Assembly (NCBI GenBank): GCA_024123955.1
Contig: CP099652.1
Span: 1,674,001-1,738,000 of the forward strand
DNA length: 64,000 bases
Reading direction: 5' to 3'
From: Oxalobacteraceae bacterium OTU3CINTB1
Lineage (GTDB): Bacteria > Pseudomonadota > Gammaproteobacteria > Burkholderiales > Burkholderiaceae_D
Shown: piece after piece, positions 55,190 through 64,000 of the stretch
Layout: the number at the start of each line of letters is the position of its first letter
Numbering within the stretch: the stretch's first letter is position 1
The notes under the pieces: generated by a model
Told to the model about the DNA's origin: nothing
The model's database searches: none
The model's input: only the letters and a program-made list of their open reading frames with translations
Position numbers and translations under genes: made by a program

Positions 55190-56091
55190 AAGGCGTTCTT
55201 TCCTAAGTTCTTATTCAGTAGTTCCAAAAAGCCGCGCAGCACCGGCGACGCATTGTCGCGGCGCCAGGCCAGGCCTGTTTCGACCAGCGGGCCGGTGTCG
55301 GCCAAGGCCCGGTATTCTACCCCGGGCCGCATCAGGTTGGAGACCGACTGCGGCACCAGCGCCATGCCCATGCCGGCCGAGACCAGGCTGACGATGGTCT
55401 GCATCTGGATCGCCTGCTGGCCGATCTCCGGCGTGATGCCGGCGTCGCGGAACACCGAGAGGATGGCGTCGTACAGCGCCGGCGAGATCGCGCGCGGGAA
55501 CACGATCAGCGGCAACCGTGGCAGGGCGGCCAGCGCCACCTTGCCCTTTTTCGCCAGCAGGCCGGCCGGCACGGCCAGCACCAGCGGCTCGTTCAGCACC
55601 GGCAGGTAGTCCAGTTCCAGTTTGGCCTTGTCGGGCAGCGGGGGGATCAGCAGGCCGGCGTCGATGCGGTTGTGCAGCAGGTCGTCGAGCTGCAGATCGG
55701 AGGTGGCTTCCTGCAGCGTGATCTGCACCTGCGGATAGGCGGCGCGGTAGGCGCGCAGGAAGGGCGGCAGCACGCTGTAGTCGGCCGAGGAGACGAAGGC
55801 CAGGGCCAGGCGCCCAATCTCGCCGGCGGCGGCCCGCTGGACCAGTTGCGGCAGTTCCTGCGCCTGCGCCAACATCCGCCTGGCCTCCGGCAGCAGTGCG
55901 ATGCCGGCCGGCGTCAGCGCCACGCCACGGCGGCTACGCTCGAACAGCGCCGCGCCCAATAGCTGCTCCAGCGCCTGGATGGTCTGCGACAGCGGCGGCT
56001 GCGTCATGTGCAGGCGCAGTGCGGCCTTGCCGAAGTGGAGTTCCTCGGCCACGGTGACAAAATAGCGCAGCTGCCTCAGTTCCAGATTCAT
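55183..56091 (-). CDS. LysR-family regulator divergent from ilvD
   Basis: A 302-residue LysR protein: helix-turn-helix LRQLRYFVTVAEELHFGKAALRLHMTQPPLSQTIQALE, effector domain with LALAFVSSADYSVLPPFLRAYR, DAGLLIPPL and GMGMALVPQSVSNL. The gap of 145 bases to ilvD is AT-rich (TTTGTATTGAAATTCAATCT) and is the likely target. It overlaps lgt by seven bases, so lgt may depend on its transcript. Effector unknown. Confidence 0.87.
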   Translation of the reverse strand: MNLELRQLRYFVTVAEELHFGKAALRLHMTQPPLSQTIQALEQLLGAALFERSRRGVALTPAGIALLPEARRMLAQAQELPQLVQRAAAGEIGRLALAFVSSADYSVLPPFLRAYRAAYPQVQITLQEATSDLQLDDLLHNRIDAGLLIPPLPDKAKLELDYLPVLNEPLVLAVPAGLLAKKGKVALAALPRLPLIVFPRAISPALYDAILSVFRDAGITPEIGQQAIQMQTIVSLVSAGMGMALVPQSVSNLMRPGVEYRALADTGPLVETGLAWRRDNASPVLRGFLELLNKNLGKNALC

Positions 56092-56236
56092 ATGTGTTTG
56101 TATTGAAATTCAATCTGGTGATATTTTATACGACTCACAGAGTCGAAAATCATATATTTGACACCGGGACAGGGGCAAGGCAATCTGTCAGGCTACGCTC
56201 AAAGCCTTAGAGCCGCCTTATCATTGGAGAAACATC

Positions 56237-58099
56237 ATGCCTGTATATCGTTCCCGCACCACCACCCACGGCCGCAACATGGCCGGCGCGCGCGCCCTGT
56301 GGCGCGCCACCGGCATGAAGGATGGCGATTTCGACAAGCCGATCGTCGCCGTGGTCAACTCCTTCACGCAGTTCGTGCCCGGCCACGTGCACCTGAAGGA
56401 CCTGGGACAGCTGGTGGCGCGCGAGATCGAAAAGGCCGGCGGCGTCGCCAAGGAATTCAACACCATCGCCGTCGATGACGGCATCGCCATGGGCCACGGC
56501 GGCATGCTGTATTCGCTGCCGTCGCGCGACCTGATCGCCGACTCGGTCGAGTACATGGTCAACGCCCACTGCGCCGACGCGATGGTCTGCATCTCCAACT
56601 GCGACAAGATCACGCCGGGCATGCTGATGGCAGCCATGCGCATCAATATTCCGGTAGTGTTCATCTCGGGCGGCCCGATGGAGGCCGGCAAGGTGGTCAA
56701 GGTCGTCAATGGCACGCAGAAGATCATCAAGCTCGATCTGGTCGACGCCATGATCAAGGCCGGCGATCAAACCGTCAGCGATGCCGACGTCGCAGAGATC
56801 GAGCGCTCGGCCTGTCCGACCTGCGGTTCGTGCTCGGGCATGTTCACCGCGAACTCGATGAACTGCCTGACCGAGGCGCTGGGCCTGGCCTTGCCGGGCA
56901 ACGGTACCATCCTCGCCACGCATTCGGACCGCGAACAGCTGTTCCTGCGCGCCGGCCGCCTGGTGGTGGAACTGGCCAAGCGCCACTACGAGCAGGACGA
57001 CTATTCGGTGCTGCCGCGCTCCATCGCCACCAAGGCCGCGTTTGAAAACGCCATGGCGCTCGACGTCTCGATGGGCGGCTCCACCAACACCGTGCTGCAC
57101 CTGCTGGCGGCCGCGCACGAGGCGGGCGTCGACTTCAACATGGCCGACATCGACCGCATCTCGCGCAAAGTGCCATGCCTGTGCAAGGTCGCGCCGATGA
57201 CCGACAAATACCACATCGAAGACGTGCACCGCGCCGGCGGCATCATCGGCATCCTGGGCGAACTGGCGCGCGGCGGCCTGCTCGACACGTCGCTGCCGAC
57301 CATCCACGCGCCGACCATGGCCGAGGCGATCGAACGCAACGACGTCAAACGCAGCGACGATCCGGCCGTGCACCAGCTGTTCCGCGCCGCGCCTGGCGGC
57401 GTGCCGACGCAGACGGCGTTCTCGCAGTCGGAACGTTTCGCGACGCTGGACCTGGACCGCAGCACCGGCTGCATCCGCGACAAGGCGCACGCCTATTCGC
57501 AGGATGGCGGCCTGGCGGTGTTGTACGGTAACCTGGCGGAGAAGGGCTGCATCGTCAAGACGGCCGGCGTCGACGAGAGCATTTTGAAATTCAGCGGCAA
57601 GGCGCGCGTGTTCGAGAGCCAGGATGCGGCGGTCGAGGCGATCCTGGGTGACACGGTGCATGAAGGCGATGTCGTCGTCATCCGCTACGAAGGACCTAAA
57701 GGCGGTCCGGGCATGCAGGAGATGCTGTATCCGACTTCGTACATCAAGTCCAAGGGCTTGGGCAAGGCATGCGCGCTGTTTACCGATGGCCGCTTCTCGG
57801 GCGGTTCGTCGGGGCTGGTGATCGGCCACGCGTCGCCGGAGGCGGCCGAGGGTGGCGCCATCGGTTTGGTGGAAGAGGGCGACTTGATCGACATCGACAT
57901 CCCTAACCGCAGCATCAACCTGCGCATCAGCGACGCCGATTTGGCGGCGCGCCGCCAGGTGATGGAAGCGAAGGGCGGCGACGCCTGGCAGCCGGTCAAC
58001 CGCGAGCGTTATGTGTCGCAGGCGTTGCAGGCGTATGCGGCGTTGACCACCTCCGCCGACCGTGGCGCCGTGCGCGACCTGTCGCAGTTGAAGCGCTGA
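56237..58099 (+). CDS. ilvD: Dihydroxy-acid dehydratase
   Basis: Iron-sulfur enzyme for the third step of valine and isoleucine synthesis. The 620-residue protein begins [20 protein letters not shown] and carries [32 protein letters not shown] (cluster cysteines) and [25 protein letters not shown] lies eight bases before the ATG. Size and N-terminus identify IlvD rather than the related sugar-acid dehydratases. Confidence 0.98.
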   Translation: MPVYRSRTTTHGRNMAGARALWRATGMKDGDFDKPIVAVVNSFTQFVPGHVHLKDLGQLVAREIEKAGGVAKEFNTIAVDDGIAMGHGGMLYSLPSRDLIADSVEYMVNAHCADAMVCISNCDKITPGMLMAAMRINIPVVFISGGPMEAGKVVKVVNGTQKIIKLDLVDAMIKAGDQTVSDADVAEIERSACPTCGSCSGMFTANSMNCLTEALGLALPGNGTILATHSDREQLFLRAGRLVVELAKRHYEQDDYSVLPRSIATKAAFENAMALDVSMGGSTNTVLHLLAAAHEAGVDFNMADIDRISRKVPCLCKVAPMTDKYHIEDVHRAGGIIGILGELARGGLLDTSLPTIHAPTMAEAIERNDVKRSDDPAVHQLFRAAPGGVPTQTAFSQSERFATLDLDRSTGCIRDKAHAYSQDGGLAVLYGNLAEKGCIVKTAGVDESILKFSGKARVFESQDAAVEAILGDTVHEGDVVVIRYEGPKGGPGMQEMLYPTSYIKSKGLGKACALFTDGRFSGGSSGLVIGHASPEAAEGGAIGLVEEGDLIDIDIPNRSINLRISDADLAARRQVMEAKGGDAWQPVNRERYVSQALQAYAALTTSADRGAVRDLSQLKR

Positions 58100-58116
58100 G
58101 CAATCGGCGGCGCATA

Positions 58117-58238
58117 GATGGCGGATTACGGCGTTCCGCCTAATCCGCCCTACGTGCTTCCTCGTGATTGCCTACGGCCCGTGGCGGCTGCGCCTTGTGG
58201 AGACACGTAGGGCGGATTAGCGAAGCGTAATCCGCCAA
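58117..58238. repeat. Long inverted repeat with TAATCCGCC arms, copy 2
   Basis: Left arm 58117-58155 (ATGGCGGATTACGGCGTTCC, then GCCTAATCCGCCCTACGT) and right arm 58205-58238 (GTAGGGCGGATTAG, then CGTAATCCGCCA) match copy 1 at 39882-40030 almost base for base; the 49-base middle differs. Both right arms are preceded by GGAGACA. It lies between ilvD and a convergent sulfotransferase gene. Confidence 0.87.
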
Positions 58239-58262
58239 TGCGTGAGCAGCCCCCAGCTCTTA

Positions 58263-59396
58263 TCAATCAGTGACTTCGAACGCAGCCGGGTCCAACTCGT
58301 CCAGCGTGACGATGGTATTGCGTCCCGGTTGCGCCGCCTGCTGCGTCAACCGGGCCCCCAGCTGCGCCAGGTAGTCGGCGCGGCAGCGGCGCAGCACATA
58401 ATCCCTGAAATTATCCAGTTCCAGATCGCGCCACGCGCGCTCGCGGCCCTCGTCCGAGCGCACGCGCGCCTGCGCGCGCAATTCCGGCGTGATCTCCGAA
58501 TCGCCCGCCGTCAAGCGCGTGTAGCCATAGCGGTCCATGAACTCGCCCGTCACCGTTTCTATGACATCGATCTCCGGTGTCGTCAGCTGCTGCTTGAACT
58601 TGTCGATATTGGCGGCGATCGGCGGATAGCAGTTCGACGACCATAGCGCCGACAATTGCGAGAGCTGCTTTGCCTCCTGCGAGCCCGCCACGTCCAGCAT
58701 CTGCGGCAAAAAGTCGATGCCGAGGAAAACGCACACCTTTCGCAGCGTGACCTCCTGCTGCGACAGGAAATCCTCATAGCGTATCGTCAGCACCCGGTCC
58801 GGCCAGCGCAGCCGCACATGATCGGCGGCGCGATGCGCGGCCAGCCAGGTCTGCGCGTTGAGCAGGCTGTCGAAATCGTGGATGATGGCCCGGTTCATCG
58901 ACGCCACCTGCGCGCGCGGATCGCGAACCACGTTGACGAACAACATATCCGGATACAGCTCCATCTGCTGGTCGGCGTAGTGCACGCTGTCGAGCGACTT
59001 GTCCATCACCACGCTGGCGTGCTGGCGCTCGCCGGCGCGCAGCAGCAGTTCCCACACCACGCGGTGGATGTTGCGCGGCTGGTTGCGGATGGTTTCGAAG
59101 ATCTCGACCGGATCGAACACCGCGCCCGGCCACTTGACCATGCTGACCGCCTGCAGCCCGACCACGTCGGTCACCATGCGGAAGTAGCTGCGGTCGTCGC
59201 GCAGGTCGCCGTACAGCGGCACCAGCGGCATCAGATCGACGATGTGCAGCGGGTAGGGCGAATAAAATTGCGGCGACATGTTCAGGCGCAGGCGCAGCGC
59301 GTGGCTGCCGCAGCGGCGCAGCGGTATCATCATCACGGGGCGCGGGCGGTCGCCCTGGGCAGCCGGGAGGTCAGGAGTTTTGTGGGCGGTAGTCAT
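58263..59396 (-). CDS. Sulfotransferase family protein
   Basis: A 377-residue PAPS-dependent sulfotransferase candidate. MMIPLRRCGSHALRLRLNM near residue 22 is the phosphosulfate loop, VVMDKSLDSVHY follows, and FVNVVRDPRAQVASMNRAI is the 3'-phosphate loop; VLTIRYEDFLSQ is a further family mark. The acceptor is unknown. The start overlaps the DHH phosphoesterase gene by 26 bases, and the cysC gene is the first of this three-gene unit. Confidence 0.85.
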   Translation of the reverse strand: MTTAHKTPDLPAAQGDRPRPVMMIPLRRCGSHALRLRLNMSPQFYSPYPLHIVDLMPLVPLYGDLRDDRSYFRMVTDVVGLQAVSMVKWPGAVFDPVEIFETIRNQPRNIHRVVWELLLRAGERQHASVVMDKSLDSVHYADQQMELYPDMLFVNVVRDPRAQVASMNRAIIHDFDSLLNAQTWLAAHRAADHVRLRWPDRVLTIRYEDFLSQQEVTLRKVCVFLGIDFLPQMLDVAGSQEAKQLSQLSALWSSNCYPPIAANIDKFKQQLTTPEIDVIETVTGEFMDRYGYTRLTAGDSEITPELRAQARVRSDEGRERAWRDLELDNFRDYVLRRCRADYLAQLGARLTQQAAQPGRNTIVTLDELDPAAFEVTD

Positions 59397-60360
59397 TCCA
59401 TGTTCCTTTCAATTCGAAGTACTCGCAAAAGCGTTTCATGAAGCTGGCCAGTTCCTGGCGCGGCAAATGGTTGATGCCGGCGGCGGCGACCCTGCCGCCG
59501 CCGCTGTCGAATTGCCGGCACAGTCCACAGGCGCTGCGCAGCGACGGGGCGCCAGAGCGCACGCTGACCAGATACGAACCGTCGGTCCGTTCATTGAGCA
59601 CGGCGAAGGATGCGCCGTCGCGCCGCGCCGCCAGCCGGTTGGCCAGCACGCCGCTGATTCGGCGCGACCATGGCGTCGCCGGCAGAAGGTAGATGGCGCC
59701 GCCCGGCTGCTCCAGGTAGGGTTGCAGCTGGTGCAGCCGGGCGCAGTCCTCGCGGTAGCCTTCGCGCAGGTCGCGGTAGACGGTGCTGGCGGCGATGAAG
59801 TCGAACGGATCTTCGTAGCCGCTCAATTCGCGGTACAGCGCCCCGGGGGCGATGTGCAGGTCTTCCGTGGATTCGCCGTAGGCGTTGTAGTTGATGGTCT
59901 GGCCCAGCTGCGCCAGGTCGGCGATGGCGTCGTCGCGCAGGCCCATCTCCTTCGCCATCTTCTGTCCCACTTGTTCCAGGTTGTCGCCGAAGGCCGCCGT
60001 CACGGCCCACAGGCGATGGCGGCCACCGAGCTGGCGGTCGACCAGGATGCTGGTGCAGACGTCGGCCGAGCCGTCGCAATGCAGGCGCAGACCGGGATGC
60101 TCGAAGGCGCAATCGGCCGAGTGGTGGTCGTAGTAGTCGACCCGCGCGCCGCCGTCCAGCAGCCGTCGCAGCTCGCCGGCGTTGGCGTCGAGCGAGATGT
60201 CGAGCACCACCACCTCGGCCGCGCCTTGCGGCACGCGCCGCAGCAGTTCGATATCGCGCTTGACGCCGGTGATCAGCGTGGCCTCGGCCGGCGCGTGCAG
60301 GCGTAGCTGATGCAGCGCGCAGATGCCATCGGCGTCGCCGTTGAAGACGTCGTATTTCAT
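59371..60360 (-). CDS. DHH-family phosphoesterase
   Basis: A 329-residue protein of the DHH superfamily: VFNGDADGICALHQLRL (first metal motif), VVVLDISLD, VDYYDHHSADC (DHH motif) and a C-terminal DHHA1-like FDSGGGRVAAAGINHLP. Relatives such as NrnA split 3'-phosphoadenosine 5'-phosphate (PAP) or nanoRNA. Between an APS kinase and a sulfotransferase, removal of PAP, the by-product of sulfation, is a natural role but is inferred. The frame is open to 60873 out of phase with cysC; the true start is the ATG at 60360, five bases after the cysC stop. Confidence 0.82.
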   Translation of the reverse strand: MKYDVFNGDADGICALHQLRLHAPAEATLITGVKRDIELLRRVPQGAAEVVVLDISLDANAGELRRLLDGGARVDYYDHHSADCAFEHPGLRLHCDGSADVCTSILVDRQLGGRHRLWAVTAAFGDNLEQVGQKMAKEMGLRDDAIADLAQLGQTINYNAYGESTEDLHIAPGALYRELSGYEDPFDFIAASTVYRDLREGYREDCARLHQLQPYLEQPGGAIYLLPATPWSRRISGVLANRLAARRDGASFAVLNERTDGSYLVSVRSGAPSLRSACGLCRQFDSGGGRVAAAGINHLPRQELASFMKRFCEYFELKGTWNDYRPQNS

Positions 60361-60365
60361 AGGGA

Positions 60366-60998
60366 TCAGAGGAAGCGGTACGACAGGTGCTCGAGCAGCT
60401 GTTCGCAGGACTGCTCCAGCGACAGTTCGCCGGTGTCGAGCGACATCGCCGGATCGAGCGGCACCTCGTACGGCGCCGAGACGCCGGTGAACTCCGGAAT
60501 CAGGCCGGCGCGCGCCTTGGCGTACAGGCCCTTGGGGTCGCGCTCCTCGCACACGGCGCACGGCGTGCTGACGTAGGTCTCGACAAAATTGGCGCCGCCG
60601 ATGATGTCGCGGGCGATCTCGCGGTCGCTGCGCAGGGGAGAGATGAAGGCGCAGATCACGATCAGGCCGGCGTCGTTCATCAGCCGCGCCACCTCGGCGC
60701 TGCGGCGGATGTTCTCGCGGCGATCGGCAGGGGAGAAGCCCAGGTCGCGGTTCAGGTGATGGCGCAGGTTGTCGCCATCGAGGACGTAGGCCATGTGGCC
60801 GGCGGCCATCAGCCTTTTCTCCAGCGCGCAGGCCAGGGTGGATTTGCCGGCGCCACTCAAGCCGGTGAGCCACACGGTGGCCGCCTGCTGGCCCGCCTGG
60901 TGCGTGCGCGCCTGCGCCGTCACCTGGCTGGCGTGCCAGAAAAGATGGGGTACGTTGCCGGCCGCGCCGGTGGGTGCGAGTTTGTCCAGTTTGCCCAT
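60366..60998 (-). CDS. cysC: Adenylylsulfate kinase
   Basis: Phosphorylates APS to PAPS. The 210-residue protein has a short N-terminal extension and the full motif set: VWLTGLSGAGKST, VLDGDNLRHHLNRDLGFS, DRRENIRRSAEVARL, ICAFISPLRSDRE, ERDPKGLYAKARAG and EFTGVSAPYEVPLDP. GGAG precedes the ATG. No cysDN sulfate adenylyltransferase is nearby, so APS would come from elsewhere. First gene of cysC-DHH-sulfotransferase. Confidence 0.95.
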   Translation of the reverse strand: MGKLDKLAPTGAAGNVPHLFWHASQVTAQARTHQAGQQAATVWLTGLSGAGKSTLACALEKRLMAAGHMAYVLDGDNLRHHLNRDLGFSPADRRENIRRSAEVARLMNDAGLIVICAFISPLRSDREIARDIIGGANFVETYVSTPCAVCEERDPKGLYAKARAGLIPEFTGVSAPYEVPLDPAMSLDTGELSLEQSCEQLLEHLSYRFL

Positions 60999-61031
60999 GA
61001 TCGTTTCTCCGTTGGCGAGTGACGCGGCGAC

Positions 61032-62756
61032 TTAAAATTGTTCCCAGCTATCCGATGCCAGCGCCGGTGCCTTGGCCTTGGCCTCGGGCTTGGCCTTGAC
61101 CGGCGGGCGCGCTGGCGCATGTGCCAGCCGCTGCACCGGCGCGGCCTTGGCCAGCGCCTTCATGGGCTGGCGCAGCGCGCCGGCCTGCGCCTCGACGCGG
61201 AAGATGCCGACCACCTGATTGAGGCTGTTGACCTGGTCCTGCATCGCCTGCGCGGCGGCGGCAGCCTCCTCGACCAGCGCGGCGTTCTGCTGCGTCACGT
61301 CGTCCATCTGGGTGACGGCGGTGTTGATTTGCTCGATGCCGTTCGACTGCTCCTGGCTGGCCGACATGATCTCGGACATGATGTCGGTCACGCGCTTGAC
61401 GCTGGCGACCACCTCGTGCATCGTCGTTCCGGCCTGTTCGACCAAGCGGTTGCCCGCTTCGACCTTGTCGACCGAATCGCCGATCAAGTCCTTGATCTCC
61501 TTGGCCGCCGCCGCCGAGCGCTGCGCCAGGTTGCGCACCTCGGTGGCGACGACGGCGAAGCCGCGTCCCTGTTCGCCCGCGCGCGCCGCCTCGACGGCCG
61601 CGTTGAGCGCCAGGATGTTGGTCTGGAAGGCGATGCCGTCGATGACGCCGATGATGTCGACGATCTTGCGCGCCGAGATATTGATGGCGGCCATGGTGTC
61701 GACCACCTGCGCCACCACGGCGCCGCCCTTGACGGCGACGCTGGAGGCCGATTCGGCCAAGCCGTTGGCCTGGCGCGCGTGGTCCGTGTTCAGGCGCACG
61801 GTGCTGGTCAATTCCTCCATCGACGAGGCGGTTTCCTCCAGGGTGCTGGCCTGCTGCTCGGTGCGCGAGGACAGGTCGAGGTTGCCGGAGGCGATCTGGC
61901 TGGCGGCGGTGGAAATGGTCTCGGTGCTGGCGTGCACCTGAGTGACGATCTGCGCCAGGCTGTCGCGCATGGAGCGCATCGCGAACAGCAGGCTGTGGTC
62001 GTCGCCCGGCCTGGTGTCGATCTGCACGGCCAGGTTGCCGGCGGCGATCTGGCCGGCGATCTCGGCGGCGTGCTCCGGCTCGCAGCCCAGTTCGCGCACC
62101 ACGCCGCGCGTGATCAGCACGGCGGCGACCAGGCTGGTCAGCAGGGCCAGCGAGCCGATGATCAGCATCACCGTGCGCGCGCGGTCATAAGCTGCGGCGG
62201 CCGCCTCGGTGGCCTCCAGGTTCTGTTTCTCCTCGACGGCGATCAGCTTGCGTAGCATTTCCCACCAAGCCTTTTGCACCGGGCGGAATTCGTAGCGCAG
62301 CAATTTGTACGCCTCGTCCTGTTTTTGCTCCAGCGCCAAGGCGGCGGCGCGCTGGATGAACGGAGCGGCCACCACGGCCTGCTTCCTGATCTGGTCCAGC
62401 AGTTGCTTTTCCTCGGCCGAGGTTTCTTCCAGCTTGCCGAACATGTCGGACATTTTGTCTTGGGCAGCGGCGTATTTTTTCTCCTGCTCGGCGATGCGTT
62501 TGATCTCGATCTGGATTTCTTTATCTTCTTTTAACAAAATCAGATTGCGCATCGCCAGCGCGCGCTCGGTGACGGTCAAATCCATGGTTTGGGCGAGGCG
62601 GGTTTCGACGCCGTTGACGTTGATAATCTCGTCCATGCGGCTCTGGATCTGGCGCATGCTGACCAATCCGAGCGCTATTACTACAATGAGAAACACCGAA
62701 ACGAGGCCAAATCCCATGCCCAGCCGTTTCGCAATAGTCATGTTACGCGCTTTCAT
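61032..62756 (-). CDS. Methyl-accepting chemotaxis protein
   Basis: A 574-residue transmembrane chemoreceptor. TM1 about residues 12-32 ([18 protein letters not shown]), a four-helix-bundle periplasmic domain, TM2 about 195-218 ([20 protein letters not shown]), HAMP, and the signalling tip [19 protein letters not shown] followed by [19 protein letters not shown]. The last five residues, SWEQF, fit the xWxxF pentapeptide used to tether CheR and CheB. AGGAGG precedes the ATG. The ligand is unknown. The 277 bases upstream, to the next gene, show no gene. Confidence 0.96.
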   Translation of the reverse strand: MKARNMTIAKRLGMGFGLVSVFLIVVIALGLVSMRQIQSRMDEIINVNGVETRLAQTMDLTVTERALAMRNLILLKEDKEIQIEIKRIAEQEKKYAAAQDKMSDMFGKLEETSAEEKQLLDQIRKQAVVAAPFIQRAAALALEQKQDEAYKLLRYEFRPVQKAWWEMLRKLIAVEEKQNLEATEAAAAAYDRARTVMLIIGSLALLTSLVAAVLITRGVVRELGCEPEHAAEIAGQIAAGNLAVQIDTRPGDDHSLLFAMRSMRDSLAQIVTQVHASTETISTAASQIASGNLDLSSRTEQQASTLEETASSMEELTSTVRLNTDHARQANGLAESASSVAVKGGAVVAQVVDTMAAINISARKIVDIIGVIDGIAFQTNILALNAAVEAARAGEQGRGFAVVATEVRNLAQRSAAAAKEIKDLIGDSVDKVEAGNRLVEQAGTTMHEVVASVKRVTDIMSEIMSASQEQSNGIEQINTAVTQMDDVTQQNAALVEEAAAAAQAMQDQVNSLNQVVGIFRVEAQAGALRQPMKALAKAAPVQRLAHAPARPPVKAKPEAKAKAPALASDSWEQF

Positions 62757-63033
62757 ACTTCCTCCTGAGATCCGTCATGATCCGCATATGCAAATGAGAA
62801 TTCCGCATATCGGACGATTCATCTTAGGGATTGCTTTGCGTTAAAAAGTCTCCAATAATCACTTTTGGTTGAGACGCAACAATGCGCGCCGACATTGACG
62901 TAGGGTAAGAGAAGGCTTAGTTATGACGCGCCCACGGGCAAGCGGGCGAGCTCGGCACTAGCGGCGCGGGCGGGCGACTTGCATGCTGCAACAAAAGAAG
63001 AATGTGGCGGGCTTTGCGGCCACTGTTGCGGTC

Positions 63034-63258
63034 TTACGACTTGTTGTCGAAGTTATCTTTAACGCGGGCCTTGCGGCGGCGTTCGTCTTCGTTATGCGCT
63101 TTTCGTTTGTCCAGGCCAAACAGGGGTTCCAGGAATTCGAACCAGACGAAGGCGAATACGCTTAACGCCACGATCCACCACCAGGAGAGCTGGGCGAACT
63201 TCCACACTTCAAAGTAGCGCAGCGCGGATAGCGCCACGACCAGCAGAATGATAGGCAT
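63034..63258 (-). CDS. Small Trp-rich membrane protein (TIGR04438 type)
   Basis: A 74-residue protein with two membrane segments (PIILLVVALSALRYFEVW and WWWIVALSVFAFVWFEFL) and a charged C-terminal tail (DKRKAHNEDERRRKARVKD). The WWWIV and F/W-rich turns match the betaproteobacterial small Trp-rich family; the function is unknown. AGGAGG lies seven bases before the ATG. It stands alone. Confidence 0.85.
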   Translation of the reverse strand: MPIILLVVALSALRYFEVWKFAQLSWWWIVALSVFAFVWFEFLEPLFGLDKRKAHNEDERRRKARVKDNFDNKS

Positions 63259-63468
63259 GTTGGTTTTCCTCCTGCCGTCATCTTACAAAGATTCTAGCTT
63301 TACTGGGAGCAATATTCTATTTCTGGGTCAACCCTTGGGCGGCTTATGCGTTAAATGCACAATGGTAAAACACGGTAGAATGATCGGCGGATCGAAAGCA
63401 CGGAATTGATAGCACGCATTGATGGAACGCGTTGATGGAACGGATGGGCACTAACACTGGAGAGCACA

Positions 63469-63789
63469 ATGAAACGCAATTTGATGATGGTAGGGATGGT
63501 AGTGGCGACGGCGTTCGCGTCGTCGGCGGCGATGGCGGATGCCGGCCTGGATCTGGCGAAGGCGAAGAACTGCATGGCGTGCCACGCGGTCGCGACCAAG
63601 CTGGTCGGCCCTGCCTATAAAGATGTGGCGGCAAAATACGCCGGCCAGAAGGACGCCGAAGGCAAGCTGGTCACCAAAGTGATCAAGGGCGGTTCGGGCA
63701 CCTGGGGCGCGATCCCGATGCCGGCCAACCCGCAGGTGAGCGAGGCGGAAGCCAAGACCCTGGTCAAATGGGTACTGGCGCAGAAGTAG
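63469..63789 (+). CDS. Periplasmic cytochrome c (class I, c-551/c-552 type)
   Basis: A 106-residue electron carrier with signal peptide (LMMVGMVVATAFASSAAMA). Heme binding Cys35-Met-Ala-Cys38-His39 (CMACH) and axial Met84 in IPMPANPQVSE, as in c-551 proteins. TGGAG precedes the ATG (ACACTGGAGAGCACA). It would donate electrons to a terminal oxidase or peroxidase. A bidirectional hairpin follows. Confidence 0.95.
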   Translation: MKRNLMMVGMVVATAFASSAAMADAGLDLAKAKNCMACHAVATKLVGPAYKDVAAKYAGQKDAEGKLVTKVIKGGSGTWGAIPMPANPQVSEAEAKTLVKWVLAQK

Positions 63790-63810
63790 TCCACTTCTGG
63801 CCGGCCAAAA

Positions 63811-63840
63811 AAAAACGCACCTACGGGTGCGTTTCTCATT
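63811..63840. terminator. Bidirectional terminator between cytochrome c and the LivK-like gene
   Basis: ACGCACC-TACG-GGTGCGT stem with an A run before and a T-rich tract after, between two convergent stops, so it can serve both genes. Confidence 0.85.
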
Positions 63841-63841
63841 T

Positions 63842-64000
63842 TTATTTGACAACTTCGACTTTGGTTTTCTTGCCGTCGGTGTAGGTGTACAAGGTCAGCG
63901 CGCCGTCCTTGATGTCGCCTTTCGGGTCGAACGAGATCAGGCCGGTCACACCCTGGTACTTGATCTTGTGCAGGAACGGCAGGTACTTGGCCGGCTGCGA
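63842..64000 (-). CDS. Branched-chain amino acid ABC transporter binding protein, C-terminal end only
   Basis: The last 52 residues of a gene that continues beyond the right edge. AKYLPFLHKIKYQGVTGLIS, FDPKGDIKDGALTLYTYTDG and a Lys/Val-rich end match the C-terminus of LivK/LivJ periplasmic binding proteins. The stop TAA is at 63842-63844. Only the C-terminal part is visible, so ligand (Leu, Ile, Val or another amino acid) is not determined. Confidence 0.8.
   Translation of the reverse strand, partial: SQPAKYLPFLHKIKYQGVTGLISFDPKGDIKDGALTLYTYTDGKKTKVEVVK

Noticed and set aside
56237..58099. ilvD as an arabonate or other sugar-acid dehydratase of the arabinose pathway
   Set aside because: N-terminus, length and distance from the sugar genes match IlvD of amino acid synthesis; a divergent LysR gene separates it.
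59371..60873. 500-codon reading of the DHH gene including part of cysC
   Set aside because: The first 171 codons lie out of frame over cysC; the DHH domain begins at the ATG at 60360.

Overview
This is a GC-rich chromosomal stretch, most likely from a betaproteobacterium of the Oxalobacteraceae (Massilia, Duganella or Janthinobacterium-like). The clues are a glucokinase-RpiR fusion gene, a zapB-like/zapA/6S RNA block, a small Trp-rich protein of the TIGR04438 type, HrcA/CIRCE-controlled groESL, and many carbohydrate-degrading enzymes with TonB-dependent receptors. No tRNA, rRNA, CRISPR array, insertion sequence or prophage gene was seen. Genes run into both window edges.

Layout. 1-7.5 kb: the 5' part of a GAF/degenerate-GGDEF/EAL protein, a secreted GH92 alpha-mannosidase coupled to a DUF3325 membrane protein, and a pullulanase. 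7.7-9.2 kb: an APS-kinase-like gene overlapping a sulfotransferase. 9.6-17 kb: a POT-family transporter, a GH13 alpha-glucosidase, the glucokinase-RpiR fusion, and a His-rich PadR regulator with its MFS exporter. An identical-architecture palindrome, GTAGT-N3-ACTAC, lies in front of both the pullulanase and the POT transporter. 18.7-22.3 kb: dgoK, dgoA, a sugar lactonase and a GH53 endo-galactanase. 24.7-26.8 kb: groEL and groES.

27.0-32.0 kb is the most unusual locus. A 63-residue peptide with two cysteines is followed by five overlapping genes: an MvdC/MvdD-like ATP-grasp ligase, a Clp-fold (SDH-type) serine protease, a MauE-like membrane protein, a MauD-like thioredoxin and an ABC exporter. 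It looks like a RiPP pathway, related to graspetides, with a dedicated periplasmic thiol-redox pair.

32-38.3 kb: a TonB receptor, a DUF218 protein, a ROK regulator and a GPH sugar symporter form a sugar-uptake locus of unknown substrate. 39-52.9 kb: an SDR sugar dehydrogenase, araFGH-type ABC importer, galactonate dehydratase, a lactonase-like protein without its metal ligands, a GbpR-like LysR regulator, a large TonB receptor and a GH2 beta-galactosidase. With the 18.7-22.3 kb genes these give a nearly complete route from galactan or arabinogalactan to pyruvate and glyceraldehyde 3-phosphate by the oxidative (De Ley-Doudoroff) galactose pathway.

53-64 kb is mostly housekeeping: zapA, 6S RNA, an EVE-domain protein, lgt, ilvD, a chemoreceptor, cytochrome c and the 3' end of a LivK-like gene. 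It also holds a second sulfation cluster (APS kinase, DHH phosphoesterase, sulfotransferase). Two copies of a long inverted repeat built from the TAATCCGCC motif sit at about 39.9 and 58.1 kb.
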